A stretch of 12,338 bases of DNA, taken from positions 1 to 12,338 of the forward strand of contig JAZNIK010000073.1 of the NCBI GenBank assembly GCA_045577495.1, written 5' to 3'. The notes beneath the pieces are model-generated. The model was not told the origin of the DNA and made no database searches. It worked only from the letters and a program-made list of their open reading frames with translations. Shown piece by piece: positions 1-4,738 of this stretch. A program made the translations under genes and the position numbers. Source of the stretch: UMGS1279 sp045577495 (GTDB lineage: Bacteria; Bacillota; Clostridia; Oscillospirales; Acutalibacteraceae). Each line of letters begins with the position of its first letter. Positions within the stretch are counted from its first letter, which is position 1.

Positions 1-22
1 CGACGGCAGAAATTTTTTCAAA

Positions 23-127
23 CCTACAAATAGATATTTTTTGTATTTCAGGAAGCCAAAAATTGCAGACATACTGTCGTATTTCAAGGTTTTTGGCAAT
101 GTGAAATCAAAAAATTGCATTTGTAGG
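23..127. repeat. Long imperfect palindrome (about 105 bases) able to form one extended hairpin
   Basis: Four nested pairs of complementary segments are visible in the correct order. CCTACAAAT (23-31) pairs with ATTTGTAGG (119-127), ATTTTTTG (36-43) with CAAAAAAT (108-115), ATTTCA (45-50) with TGAAAT (102-107), and GCCAAAAA (55-62) with TTTTTGGC (90-97). A small hairpin, GACA-tac-TGTC (68-78), lies inside. That is 31 outer base pairs broken by short internal loops. No open frame, Shine-Dalgarno or T-tract terminator fits it. It could be a structured RNA, a MITE-like repeat or an integration scar; the sequence alone does not decide. The pairing is seen directly; any function is unknown. Confidence 0.7.
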
Positions 128-157
128 CGTAGGCAGGTTCGAGTCCTGCCAACTTAT
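128..157 (+). other. tRNA T-arm-like sequence (tRNA-like structure or tRNA remnant)
   Basis: GCAGG (133-137), the seven-base loop TTCGAGT (138-144) and CCTGC (145-149) form a canonical five-pair T-arm with the TTC-R-A loop signature. It lies exactly five bases (128-132) after the stem strand GTAGG (123-127), which is the length of a class I tRNA variable loop. The seven bases after it, CAACTTA (150-156), would be the 3' acceptor strand. No CCA is encoded. A complementary TAAGTTG-like strand and a normal D-arm are absent from bases 1-22. A complete tRNA is therefore not supported; a tRNA-like RNA starting before the window, or a tRNA 3' remnant at an integration site, remain possible. Confidence 0.4.
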
Positions 158-304
158 GCTTATTACTTAACAATTATACCATAAATAAGCCGAATTTCAA
201 GCAAAACAAAAAAATTTAAGTTATGATTTTTTTAAATTGCCCAAAAACAGTCTAAAAGATAGCATTTTATTATAAATTTGGAATTTCTATTTGTATTAAA
301 AGAC
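158..304. other. AT-rich intergenic spacer before ricT
   Basis: No convincing open frame is seen on either strand. A seven-base inverted repeat, GCTTATT (158-164) and AATAAGC (184-190), encloses a 19-base loop with no T-run behind it, so it is not a convincing terminator. The rest is A- and T-rich sequence leading to the ricT promoter. Confidence 0.5.
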
Positions 305-333
305 TTGCAATTAAGGTTTTTTGGCTGTATAAT
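305..333 (+). promoter_or_regulatory. Sigma-A type promoter for ricT
   Basis: TTGCAA (305-310) and a perfect TATAAT (328-333) are separated by 17 bases. Transcription would start near 340, giving a leader of about 35 bases before the ATG at 375. Confidence 0.75.
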
Positions 334-374
334 AAATAGGATATAAAAAGTATTTTCTTGTCTTGGAGGTATCT

Positions 375-1238
375 ATGACAGAGATTATTGCAATAAAATT
401 CAAAAAAGACGGTAGGGTATATTATTTTGACCCTGCAGGCAAAAAGATAAACGATGGTGAGCGTGTTATTGTCGAAACCTCAAAAGGAATTGAGTGTGGA
501 TATGCATCGGGCTCTAATCGCATGATTCCCGATAATCAGATTGTGGCGCCCTTAAAAAGAGTTTTAAGGTTGGCTAATGAATCTGATTTGAGGTTAATTG
601 CCGAAAATAATGAAAAAGGGAAAAAAGCTTTTGCTTTTTGCGAGGAGCAGATTGAAAAACTAGAGCTTGATATGAAGCTCATTGATGTTGAGGTTTCGTT
701 TGATTCGGGCAAAATGTTGTTTTTCTTCACCTCCGATGGTCGTGTGGATTTTCGTGAGCTGGTTAAAATTCTTGCCTCAAACTTCAAAACAAGAATTGAG
801 CTTCGCCAAATCGGTGTTCGTGATGAGGCTAAGCTTTTGGGCGGTCTTGGTATTTGCGGTCAACCATTTTGTTGTAGCAGATTTTTAGATGGTTTTCAGC
901 CCGTGTCAATCAAAATGGCTAAGGAGCAGGGTTTGTCCCTTAATCCTGTTAAAATTTCGGGCACTTGCGGTAGGCTTATGTGTTGTTTAAAATATGAGCA
1001 GGATGCTTATGAGTATCTTAACTCCTTAACTCCACAGCCCGGTTCGCTGGTTAAAACTCCAATCGGTGATGAGGGATATGTTCAGGATGTTAACCTTATT
1101 ACAGGTATGCTAACCATAAAAATGGGTGACGATAACGCGATAATCCACAAATATCATAGGGATGATGTGGTTGTTTTACGCGCTAATAAGGGCAAAAAGA
1201 AGCAGGTTGCTCCACAAGATAGCGAAAATGAGCAATAA
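375..1238 (+). CDS. ricT: PSP1-domain protein RicT (YaaT), cell-fate and RNA-processing regulator
   Basis: This 287-residue cytoplasmic protein belongs to the PSP1 family. In Bacillus subtilis, RicT (YaaT) works with RicA and RicF in an Fe-S-containing complex that affects mRNA maturation by RNase Y, sporulation, competence and biofilm formation. The family signature is visible: LGGLGICGQPFCCSRF with C161, C166 and C167, then GTCGRLMCCLKYEQ with C198, C203 and C204. The first four of these cysteines match the positions I recall as cluster-relevant in the B. subtilis protein. The ATG at 375 is chosen because GGAGG (365-369) lies five bases upstream; the frame is open back to a TTG at 363, but that codon overlaps the ribosome-binding site. 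The C-terminus is lysine-rich and polar. No ricA or ricF is in the window. The gene has its own promoter. Family assignment is firm; the role here is inferred from B. subtilis. Confidence 0.93.
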   Translation: MTEIIAIKFKKDGRVYYFDPAGKKINDGERVIVETSKGIECGYASGSNRMIPDNQIVAPLKRVLRLANESDLRLIAENNEKGKKAFAFCEEQIEKLELDMKLIDVEVSFDSGKMLFFFTSDGRVDFRELVKILASNFKTRIELRQIGVRDEAKLLGGLGICGQPFCCSRFLDGFQPVSIKMAKEQGLSLNPVKISGTCGRLMCCLKYEQDAYEYLNSLTPQPGSLVKTPIGDEGYVQDVNLITGMLTIKMGDDNAIIHKYHRDDVVVLRANKGKKKQVAPQDSENEQ

Positions 1239-1271
1239 AAATAAAAAATTCTCATATTTTGTAAAAATGTC

Positions 1272-1299
1272 TTGAAATATTTTATTTATATGTTAAAAT
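1272..1299 (+). promoter_or_regulatory. Promoter for the ferredoxin gene
   Basis: TTGAAA (1272-1277) and TAAAAT (1294-1299) are 16 bases apart. They lie between the ricT stop and the ferredoxin ribosome-binding site, so the ferredoxin can be transcribed independently of ricT. Confidence 0.6.
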
Positions 1300-1328
1300 A
1301 TAAATATAGTATGGGAGGTGTATTGTTC

Positions 1329-1499
1329 ATGGCATACGTTATTTCTGAAGAGTGCATCAGCTGTGGTGCATGTGAGGCTACTTGTCCTTGCGAGGCTATT
1401 TCTGATGGTGGCGAGCGTTATGTTATCGACGCTGAAAAATGTGTTGATTGCGGAGCTTGTGCAGCAGGTTGTCCTGTAGATGCTATTTCTGCAGAGTAA
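1329..1499 (+). CDS. Small 2[4Fe-4S] clostridial-type ferredoxin
   Basis: This 56-residue soluble electron carrier probably holds two [4Fe-4S] clusters. In anaerobes such proteins serve pyruvate:ferredoxin oxidoreductase, hydrogenases and related low-potential enzymes. Two CxxCxxCxxxCP motifs are present: C9, C12, C15, C19 and C38, C41, C44, C48. C21, just after the first motif (CPCEA), is an additional cysteine. The two halves show the internal duplication typical of the family. The start at 1329 is chosen because GGGAGGTG (1313-1320) sits eight bases before it and the protein then begins MAYVI, as ferredoxins usually do. An upstream in-frame ATG at 1272 falls inside the promoter and is unlikely. 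A strong hairpin follows the stop, so this is probably an abundant monocistronic transcript. The physiological partner cannot be told from the sequence. Confidence 0.95.
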   Translation: MAYVISEECISCGACEATCPCEAISDGGERYVIDAEKCVDCGACAAGCPVDAISAE

Positions 1500-1510
1500 T
1501 TAAAAAAAGA

Positions 1511-1546
1511 GTCGCTGTGGTGGTTTTCTGCCCTCAGCGGCTTTTT
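1511..1546 (+). terminator. Rho-independent terminator after the ferredoxin gene
   Basis: GTCGCTG (1511-1517) pairs with CAGCGGC (1535-1541), with one G-U pair, and TTTTT follows (1542-1546). An A-run before the stem can extend the pairing into the T-run. It lies 11 bases after the ferredoxin stop. Confidence 0.85.
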
Positions 1547-1587
1547 GATTGGTTTATCAAATAAATTTACATATAGGAGTTATAATT

Positions 1588-2166
1588 ATGGAAAACAAGG
1601 TAATGGTAGAGGTTTCTGCACGTCACATTCATTTATCAAAAGAGCATTTAGAGATTCTTTTTGGCGCGGGCTATGAGCTCACACCTAAAAAGGACCTTTC
1701 ACAACCCGGTCAGTTCGCATGTGAAGAGCGTGTTAAGGTTGTTGGCTCTAAAAAAGAACTTGCAGGCGTTTCAATTTTAGGTCCCGTTCGTCCCGAAACA
1801 CAGGTTGAGCTTTCTTTAACTGATGCTCGTTCTATCGGTGTTGCGGCACCCATCAGAGAGTCGGGTGACGTTAAGGGTAGTGGTAGCTGTAAATTGGTTG
1901 GTCCTTGCGGCGAGGTTGAACTCACCGAGGGCGTAATTGCTGCAAAGCGTCATATACACTTTACCCCCGAAGATGGTGAGGCTTTTGGCGTTACAGACAA
2001 TCAGGTTGTGTCTGTTAAGGTTGAAACCGATGGCCGTAGCCTTGTTTTCGGTGATGTTGTTGTTCGTATTAGCCCTAAATATGCCGCTGCAATGCATATC
2101 GATACCGACGAGTCTAATGCCGCAGGTATCGCAGGTGCTTGCACAGGTATTGTAATCGCTGACTAA
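1588..2166 (+). CDS. pduL: PduL-type phosphate propanoyl/acetyltransferase
   Basis: This 192-residue enzyme interconverts acyl-CoA plus phosphate with acyl-phosphate plus CoA (propionyl or acetyl), so with an acyl kinase it can yield ATP. It is the PduL family, unrelated to the Pta fold. Duplicated motifs are visible: ARHIHLS (residues 11-17), KRHIHFTPED (120-129) and MHIDTDE (169-175). H13, H15, H122, H124 and H170 include the likely metal ligands. The HxH motif starts only 12 residues from the N-terminus, so the extension that targets PduL into bacterial microcompartments is absent, and no shell gene is nearby. It is probably cytosolic and could replace Pta, which is inference. AGGAG (1575-1579) lies eight bases before the ATG; a longer frame begins at 1549 with no ribosome-binding site. 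The stop overlaps the hemW start (TAATG), suggesting translational coupling. No clear promoter is seen after the ferredoxin terminator, so expression may depend on read-through or a weak promoter. Confidence 0.92.
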   Translation: MENKVMVEVSARHIHLSKEHLEILFGAGYELTPKKDLSQPGQFACEERVKVVGSKKELAGVSILGPVRPETQVELSLTDARSIGVAAPIRESGDVKGSGSCKLVGPCGEVELTEGVIAAKRHIHFTPEDGEAFGVTDNQVVSVKVETDGRSLVFGDVVVRISPKYAAAMHIDTDESNAAGIAGACTGIVIAD

Positions 2167-3296
2167 TGGCTAACAATCCTATTGGCGTTTATGTTCATGT
2201 TCCGTTTTGCGTTTCAAAATGTTCGTATTGTTCCTTTTATTCCTTAACGCAAAATGATGACCTTATGAATGATTATACCGCCAAACTGGTATCAGAAATT
2301 TATCGGTGGGGTAGGGTGTTAAACGCACCTCCCGCCGATACTTTGTATTTTGGGGGCGGAACTCCAAGTCTCTTAAATCACAAACAAATTAAAGCGATAA
2401 TCGATGCGGTTAAAGATGTATTTTCGCTAAAAAATGCTGAAATAACCTTAGAGGCAAATCCCGCAGAGGATTTAAGCGAATTCTTTTTAAAGGTAGCAGA
2501 GGCTGGGGTTAACCGAGTATCTTTCGGACTTCAATCGGCGGTAGAATGTGAATTAAAACAACTATCCCGTAGGCATACTGTAGAGGATGTAACTAACTCT
2601 GTTTTAGCGGTAAAAAAAGCGGGTATAAATAATATATCCTTAGATTTAATGCTTGGCATACCCAATCAAACAAAGGATACCTTAAAGCAGTCGGTTGATT
2701 TTGCTTTAAAACAGGGTGTGGAACATATATCCACCTACCTTTTGTCTTTGGAAGAAAACACACCGCTATATCAAAACCGAAAAAACCTTGAACTACCTGA
2801 TGAAGATGAGTCGAGCGAACTTTATTTAGAAACTTGTAAACTGCTTAAAGATGCGGGCTTTGAAAGATATGAGATTTCAAACTTTGCCAAAAACGGTAAG
2901 GTTTCTCGCCATAACACAAAATATTGGCTAGGTGAGGAATATTTGGGCTTAGGTCCTGCGGCACACTCTTTTTTGGGTGGAAAAAGATTTTTCTATAAGG
3001 ATAGTCTTATGGATTATTTGGCGCTGCCCAAGGAAGAATATGATGGTGAGGGCGGCGGATTAAGTGAATTTGTTATGCTTAGATTACGGCTTAAAAATAG
3101 GCTATCACTTAATGAATTAGTTAGCCGTTTTAAAAATCGGATTACTGACCAAACGATAGAAGATATAAAACAAAAAGCAAACCTCTTTAATAAAAAAGGT
3201 CTGCTTGAGTTTAATGGTGATATAATCTCCTTAACCGATGAGGGCGCATTGCTATCAAATAGTATAATTTGTGAGCTTGTGGATTGTGTAAAATAA
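2166..3296 (+). CDS. hemW: HemW, radical-SAM haem chaperone (HemN-like family)
   Basis: This 376-residue radical-SAM protein is often annotated as oxygen-independent coproporphyrinogen III oxidase. The cluster motif CVSKCSYCSF (C15, C19, C22) is CxxxCxxCxF, the form typical of HemW; true HemN has CxxxCxxCxC. HemW binds haem and delivers it to proteins rather than oxidising coproporphyrinogen. Other family features are YFGGGTPSLL (61-70), NRVSFGLQS (116-124), HNTKYW (249-254), GLGPAAHSF (261-269) and a C-terminal winged-helix-like HemN_C region (about 290-376). The ATG at 2166 shares its A with the TAA of pduL. No separate ribosome-binding site is obvious, so translation is probably coupled to pduL. 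HemW usually sits beside lepA/hrcA in Firmicutes; here the partner is pduL, for which I know no functional link. Family is secure; HemW versus HemN rests on the missing fourth Cys. Confidence 0.93.
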   Translation: MANNPIGVYVHVPFCVSKCSYCSFYSLTQNDDLMNDYTAKLVSEIYRWGRVLNAPPADTLYFGGGTPSLLNHKQIKAIIDAVKDVFSLKNAEITLEANPAEDLSEFFLKVAEAGVNRVSFGLQSAVECELKQLSRRHTVEDVTNSVLAVKKAGINNISLDLMLGIPNQTKDTLKQSVDFALKQGVEHISTYLLSLEENTPLYQNRKNLELPDEDESSELYLETCKLLKDAGFERYEISNFAKNGKVSRHNTKYWLGEEYLGLGPAAHSFLGGKRFFYKDSLMDYLALPKEEYDGEGGGLSEFVMLRLRLKNRLSLNELVSRFKNRITDQTIEDIKQKANLFNKKGLLEFNGDIISLTDEGALLSNSIICELVDCVK

Positions 3297-3331
3297 AAAA
3301 GCGGCCATAGCACCTAGCTACAACCGTTTTT
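3297..3331. terminator. Terminator between convergent hemW and the XRE regulator, usable in both directions
   Basis: AAAAGCGG (3297-3304) pairs with CCGTTTTT (3324-3331), allowing one G-U pair. An inner stem, TAGC (3308-3311) with GCTA (3317-3320), lies inside across a three-base internal loop. The + strand ends in a T-run, and the - strand reads into a T-run as well. The structure touches the stop codon of the XRE gene. Confidence 0.7.
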
Positions 3332-3620
3332 ATTTAACGCTTAAAATCTTTTCGGCTTCTTTCATAATTTTCTTAATGCCGTTTAAAACATCCTTAGACA
3401 TTCCATCGGGCAACGAGCGTTTAACACCAAGTAATTCATCACAACTAACATCATAATATTGCGAAAGCTTGATTAAAAAATCCAAACCGCATTCGCGAAT
3501 GCCCTTTTCGTAGTGAGATAGGAGTGCCTGTGAAACACCCAAATCTATTGCGGCCTGTTTTTGAGAAATACCCTTTGATTTTCTCAAATCGGAAATTATT
3601 TTAGGAAAATTACAATTCAT
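3330..3620 (-). CDS. XRE-family (Cro/CI-type HTH) transcriptional regulator
   Basis: This 96-residue DNA-binding protein has an HTH_3 domain at residues 7-65. LRKSKGISQKQAAIDLGVS leads into the recognition helix SQALLSHYEKG (30-40), and YYDVSCDELLG closes the domain in the usual way. A short basic and amphipathic tail follows (IKKIMKEAEKIL); no sensor or peptidase domain is attached. The start at 3620 is supported by AGGTG (3626-3630) and by a promoter immediately upstream. A longer open frame to 3755 would begin upstream of that promoter, so it is not used. It is divergent from the histidine-phosphatase gene, with 114 bases between start codons, and may regulate itself and that gene through the palindrome at 3694-3704. 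The targets and signal are unknown. Confidence 0.9.
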   Translation of the reverse strand: MNCNFPKIISDLRKSKGISQKQAAIDLGVSQALLSHYEKGIRECGLDFLIKLSQYYDVSCDELLGVKRSLPDGMSKDVLNGIKKIMKEAEKILSVK

Positions 3621-3653
3621 AAGCACACCTGCCTTTTTTCGCAAAGTAAAGAC

Positions 3654-3682
3654 ATTATAATACATTTTTCGACTTTTGTAAA
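3654..3682 (-). promoter_or_regulatory. Promoter of the XRE regulator gene
   Basis: Read on the - strand, TTTACA (complement of 3677-3682) and a perfect TATAAT (complement of 3654-3659) are exactly 17 bases apart. The leader to the ATG at 3620 would be about 27 bases. Confidence 0.8.
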
Positions 3683-3693
3683 TAGCAAAAATA

Positions 3694-3704
3694 TACAAAT
3701 TGTA
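3694..3704. promoter_or_regulatory. Candidate operator palindrome in the divergent xre/phosphatase region
   Basis: TACAA-A-TTGTA is a perfect inverted repeat with five-base arms. It lies 12 bases upstream of the -35 box of the XRE gene and overlaps the only plausible -10 element for the phosphatase gene (TATACA, 3692-3697, with TTCGAC at 3668-3673, 18 bases apart). A related TTTGTA half-site at 3675-3680 overlaps the xre -35 box. Small XRE proteins commonly autoregulate from such sites; binding here is inference. Confidence 0.4.
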
Positions 3705-3734
3705 AAACCTTTTTTTAGCAAGGAGGAACATATT

Positions 3735-4388
3735 GTGAGAACTTATAAACTCCATTTAATAAGGCATGGAATGACCGAAGGTAACCTGTCGGGACAATAT
3801 ATTGGGCTTACAGATTTGCCAATTACTACTAATGGTATAATTGAGCTTGAAAAACTCAAATCTGAGGGCGTTTATCCAAAATGTGATATGGTTTTTTCAA
3901 GTCCGCTTACCCGTGCCACCGAAACAGCCAAAATAATTTATCCCGAAAAAGAGATTTTTGTAAATCATAATTTTAGAGAAATCGATTTTGGCGATTTTGA
4001 GGGAAAGACACCCACAGATCTTAAAGATAACCTAGATTATGCAAAATGGGTTGCAGGGGAATTACCCGCAGCACCCAATGGTGAATCCACGCTAGAGTTC
4101 GCAACCAGACTCTGCACAGGTATAAATGAGGTTGTGCGCCGTATGATGAGCGAAGAGGTGTATTCTTCTGCTATCGTTATGCACGGTGGTGCAATTATGA
4201 CACTTTTGTCGGTTGCGGCACTTCCACGAATGAAAATGGCAGAGTGGGCTTGTGGCAACGGTAGAGGATATACCATTAAAATAACACCGTCACTTTATCA
4301 GCGTAGCGGAATTTTAGAGGTTATAGGTGAAATTCCCGAGAATGCGGCAAGAATCATAAATGGCAAACAAAAGGAAATAATGCAGTAA
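3735..4388 (+). CDS. Histidine phosphatase family protein (phosphoglycerate mutase-like)
   Basis: This 217-residue cytosolic protein is of the histidine phosphatase superfamily (branch 1), which forms a phosphohistidine intermediate. LIRHGMTEGN carries the RHG motif with catalytic H11. SSPLTRATETA supplies R60, REIDFGDFEG supplies E82 and VMHGGAIM supplies H150, so the core looks complete. The start is GTG at 3735, eight bases after a perfect AGGAGG (3721-3726). Members include cofactor-dependent phosphoglycerate mutases, alpha-ribazole phosphatase (CobC) and assorted sugar or nucleotide phosphatases. The length and the lack of long insertions argue against a bona fide glycolytic GpmA, but the substrate cannot be assigned. 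It is divergent from the XRE gene and may be under its control. No terminator is visible after the stop; transcripts could continue into the T-box leader. Confidence 0.9.
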   Translation: MRTYKLHLIRHGMTEGNLSGQYIGLTDLPITTNGIIELEKLKSEGVYPKCDMVFSSPLTRATETAKIIYPEKEIFVNHNFREIDFGDFEGKTPTDLKDNLDYAKWVAGELPAAPNGESTLEFATRLCTGINEVVRRMMSEEVYSSAIVMHGGAIMTLLSVAALPRMKMAEWACGNGRGYTIKITPSLYQRSGILEVIGEIPENAARIINGKQKEIMQ

Positions 4389-4410
4389 TATTTTTTAAGG
4401 TATTATCCGC

Positions 4411-4439
4411 TTGACAAATTATAAAAAAAGAGTTATTAT
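4411..4439 (+). promoter_or_regulatory. Promoter of the thrS T-box leader
   Basis: A perfect TTGACA (4411-4416) and TATTAT (4434-4439) are 17 bases apart. Transcription would begin near 4446, immediately before the T-box Stem I. Confidence 0.8.
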
Positions 4440-4445
4440 AAAGAA

Positions 4446-4721
4446 AATATTTAATGTGTAGACGGGGACAGTAGTTTTTCTTAGCGCCTTAAGAGAGTGT
4501 TGGCAGTTTGCTGTGAGCCAATGCGGTAGCTTTTAAAACGAACACCACCCCTGAGCGCCGACCGAAATTATTATTTAAAAATAAGGCGGCCGCGTGGTTG
4601 CGTTATAAACCTTTGGGCTTGTTAGCCTCATCAAAGTGGCGCGTTTGCGCAATTTGGGTGGAACCGTGGAAGTATTTTATGCCTTCATCCCATTGTTTAG
4701 GGATGGAGGCTTTATTTTTTT
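4446..4721 (+). promoter_or_regulatory. T-box riboswitch, tRNA-Thr-sensing leader of thrS
   Basis: This leader senses uncharged tRNA and permits read-through of a terminator. Stem I is recognisable: AGAGAG (4492-4497), the helix TTGGC/GCCAA (4500-4504 with 4517-4521) with the GCTGTGAG loop region, and the helix TTAAGAG/CTTTTAA (4489-4495 with 4530-4536). In the following specifier region, ACC (4544-4546) followed by A is the likely specifier, a threonine codon that agrees with the downstream gene; the frame of the specifier is inferred. A Stem III hairpin pairs CTTTG/CAAAG and GGCT/AGCC (4611-4636). The T-box proper is at 4651-4669, AATTTGGGTGGAACCGTGG. Its TGGA (4659-4662) would pair with a tRNA 3' end of UCCA, implying discriminator base U. 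TGGG (4655-4658) can pair with CCCA (4689-4692) of the terminator to form the antiterminator. Confidence 0.95.
4681..4721 (+). terminator. Regulated terminator of the thrS T-box
   Basis: GCCTTCATCCC (4681-4691) pairs with GGGATGGAGGC (4700-4710) over eleven positions with one mismatch of G-T type, around an eight-base loop. TTTATTTTTTT follows. Its 5' strand overlaps the antiterminator partner of the T-box. Confidence 0.93.
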
Positions 4722-4738
4722 GTATGGAGGATTTTAAG

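Noticed and set aside
88..160. Complete tRNA gene ending near 157
   Set aside because: Only the T-arm is canonical. The expected 5' acceptor strand, D-arm and anticodon arm are absent at normal spacing, and no CCA is encoded.
1..160. Ordinary tmRNA (ssrA)
   Set aside because: CGACGG at the window start and the T-arm are suggestive, but the space is far too short for the tag frame and pseudoknots, no tag ending in LAA-stop is seen, and the 3' end lacks CCA.
1544..1561. TTTGAT-N6-ATCAAA inverted repeat upstream of pduL
   Set aside because: The six-base AT-rich arms overlap the T-run of the ferredoxin terminator; this is too weak to call an operator.
1545..1573. Promoter for pduL (TTGATT / TACATA)
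   Set aside because: The -10 match is poor and transcription would start at the ribosome-binding site.
4598..4738. N-terminal extension of ThrRS
   Set aside because: This stretch is the T-box riboswitch. Translation begins at 4739 after GGAGG, where the TGS domain starts.
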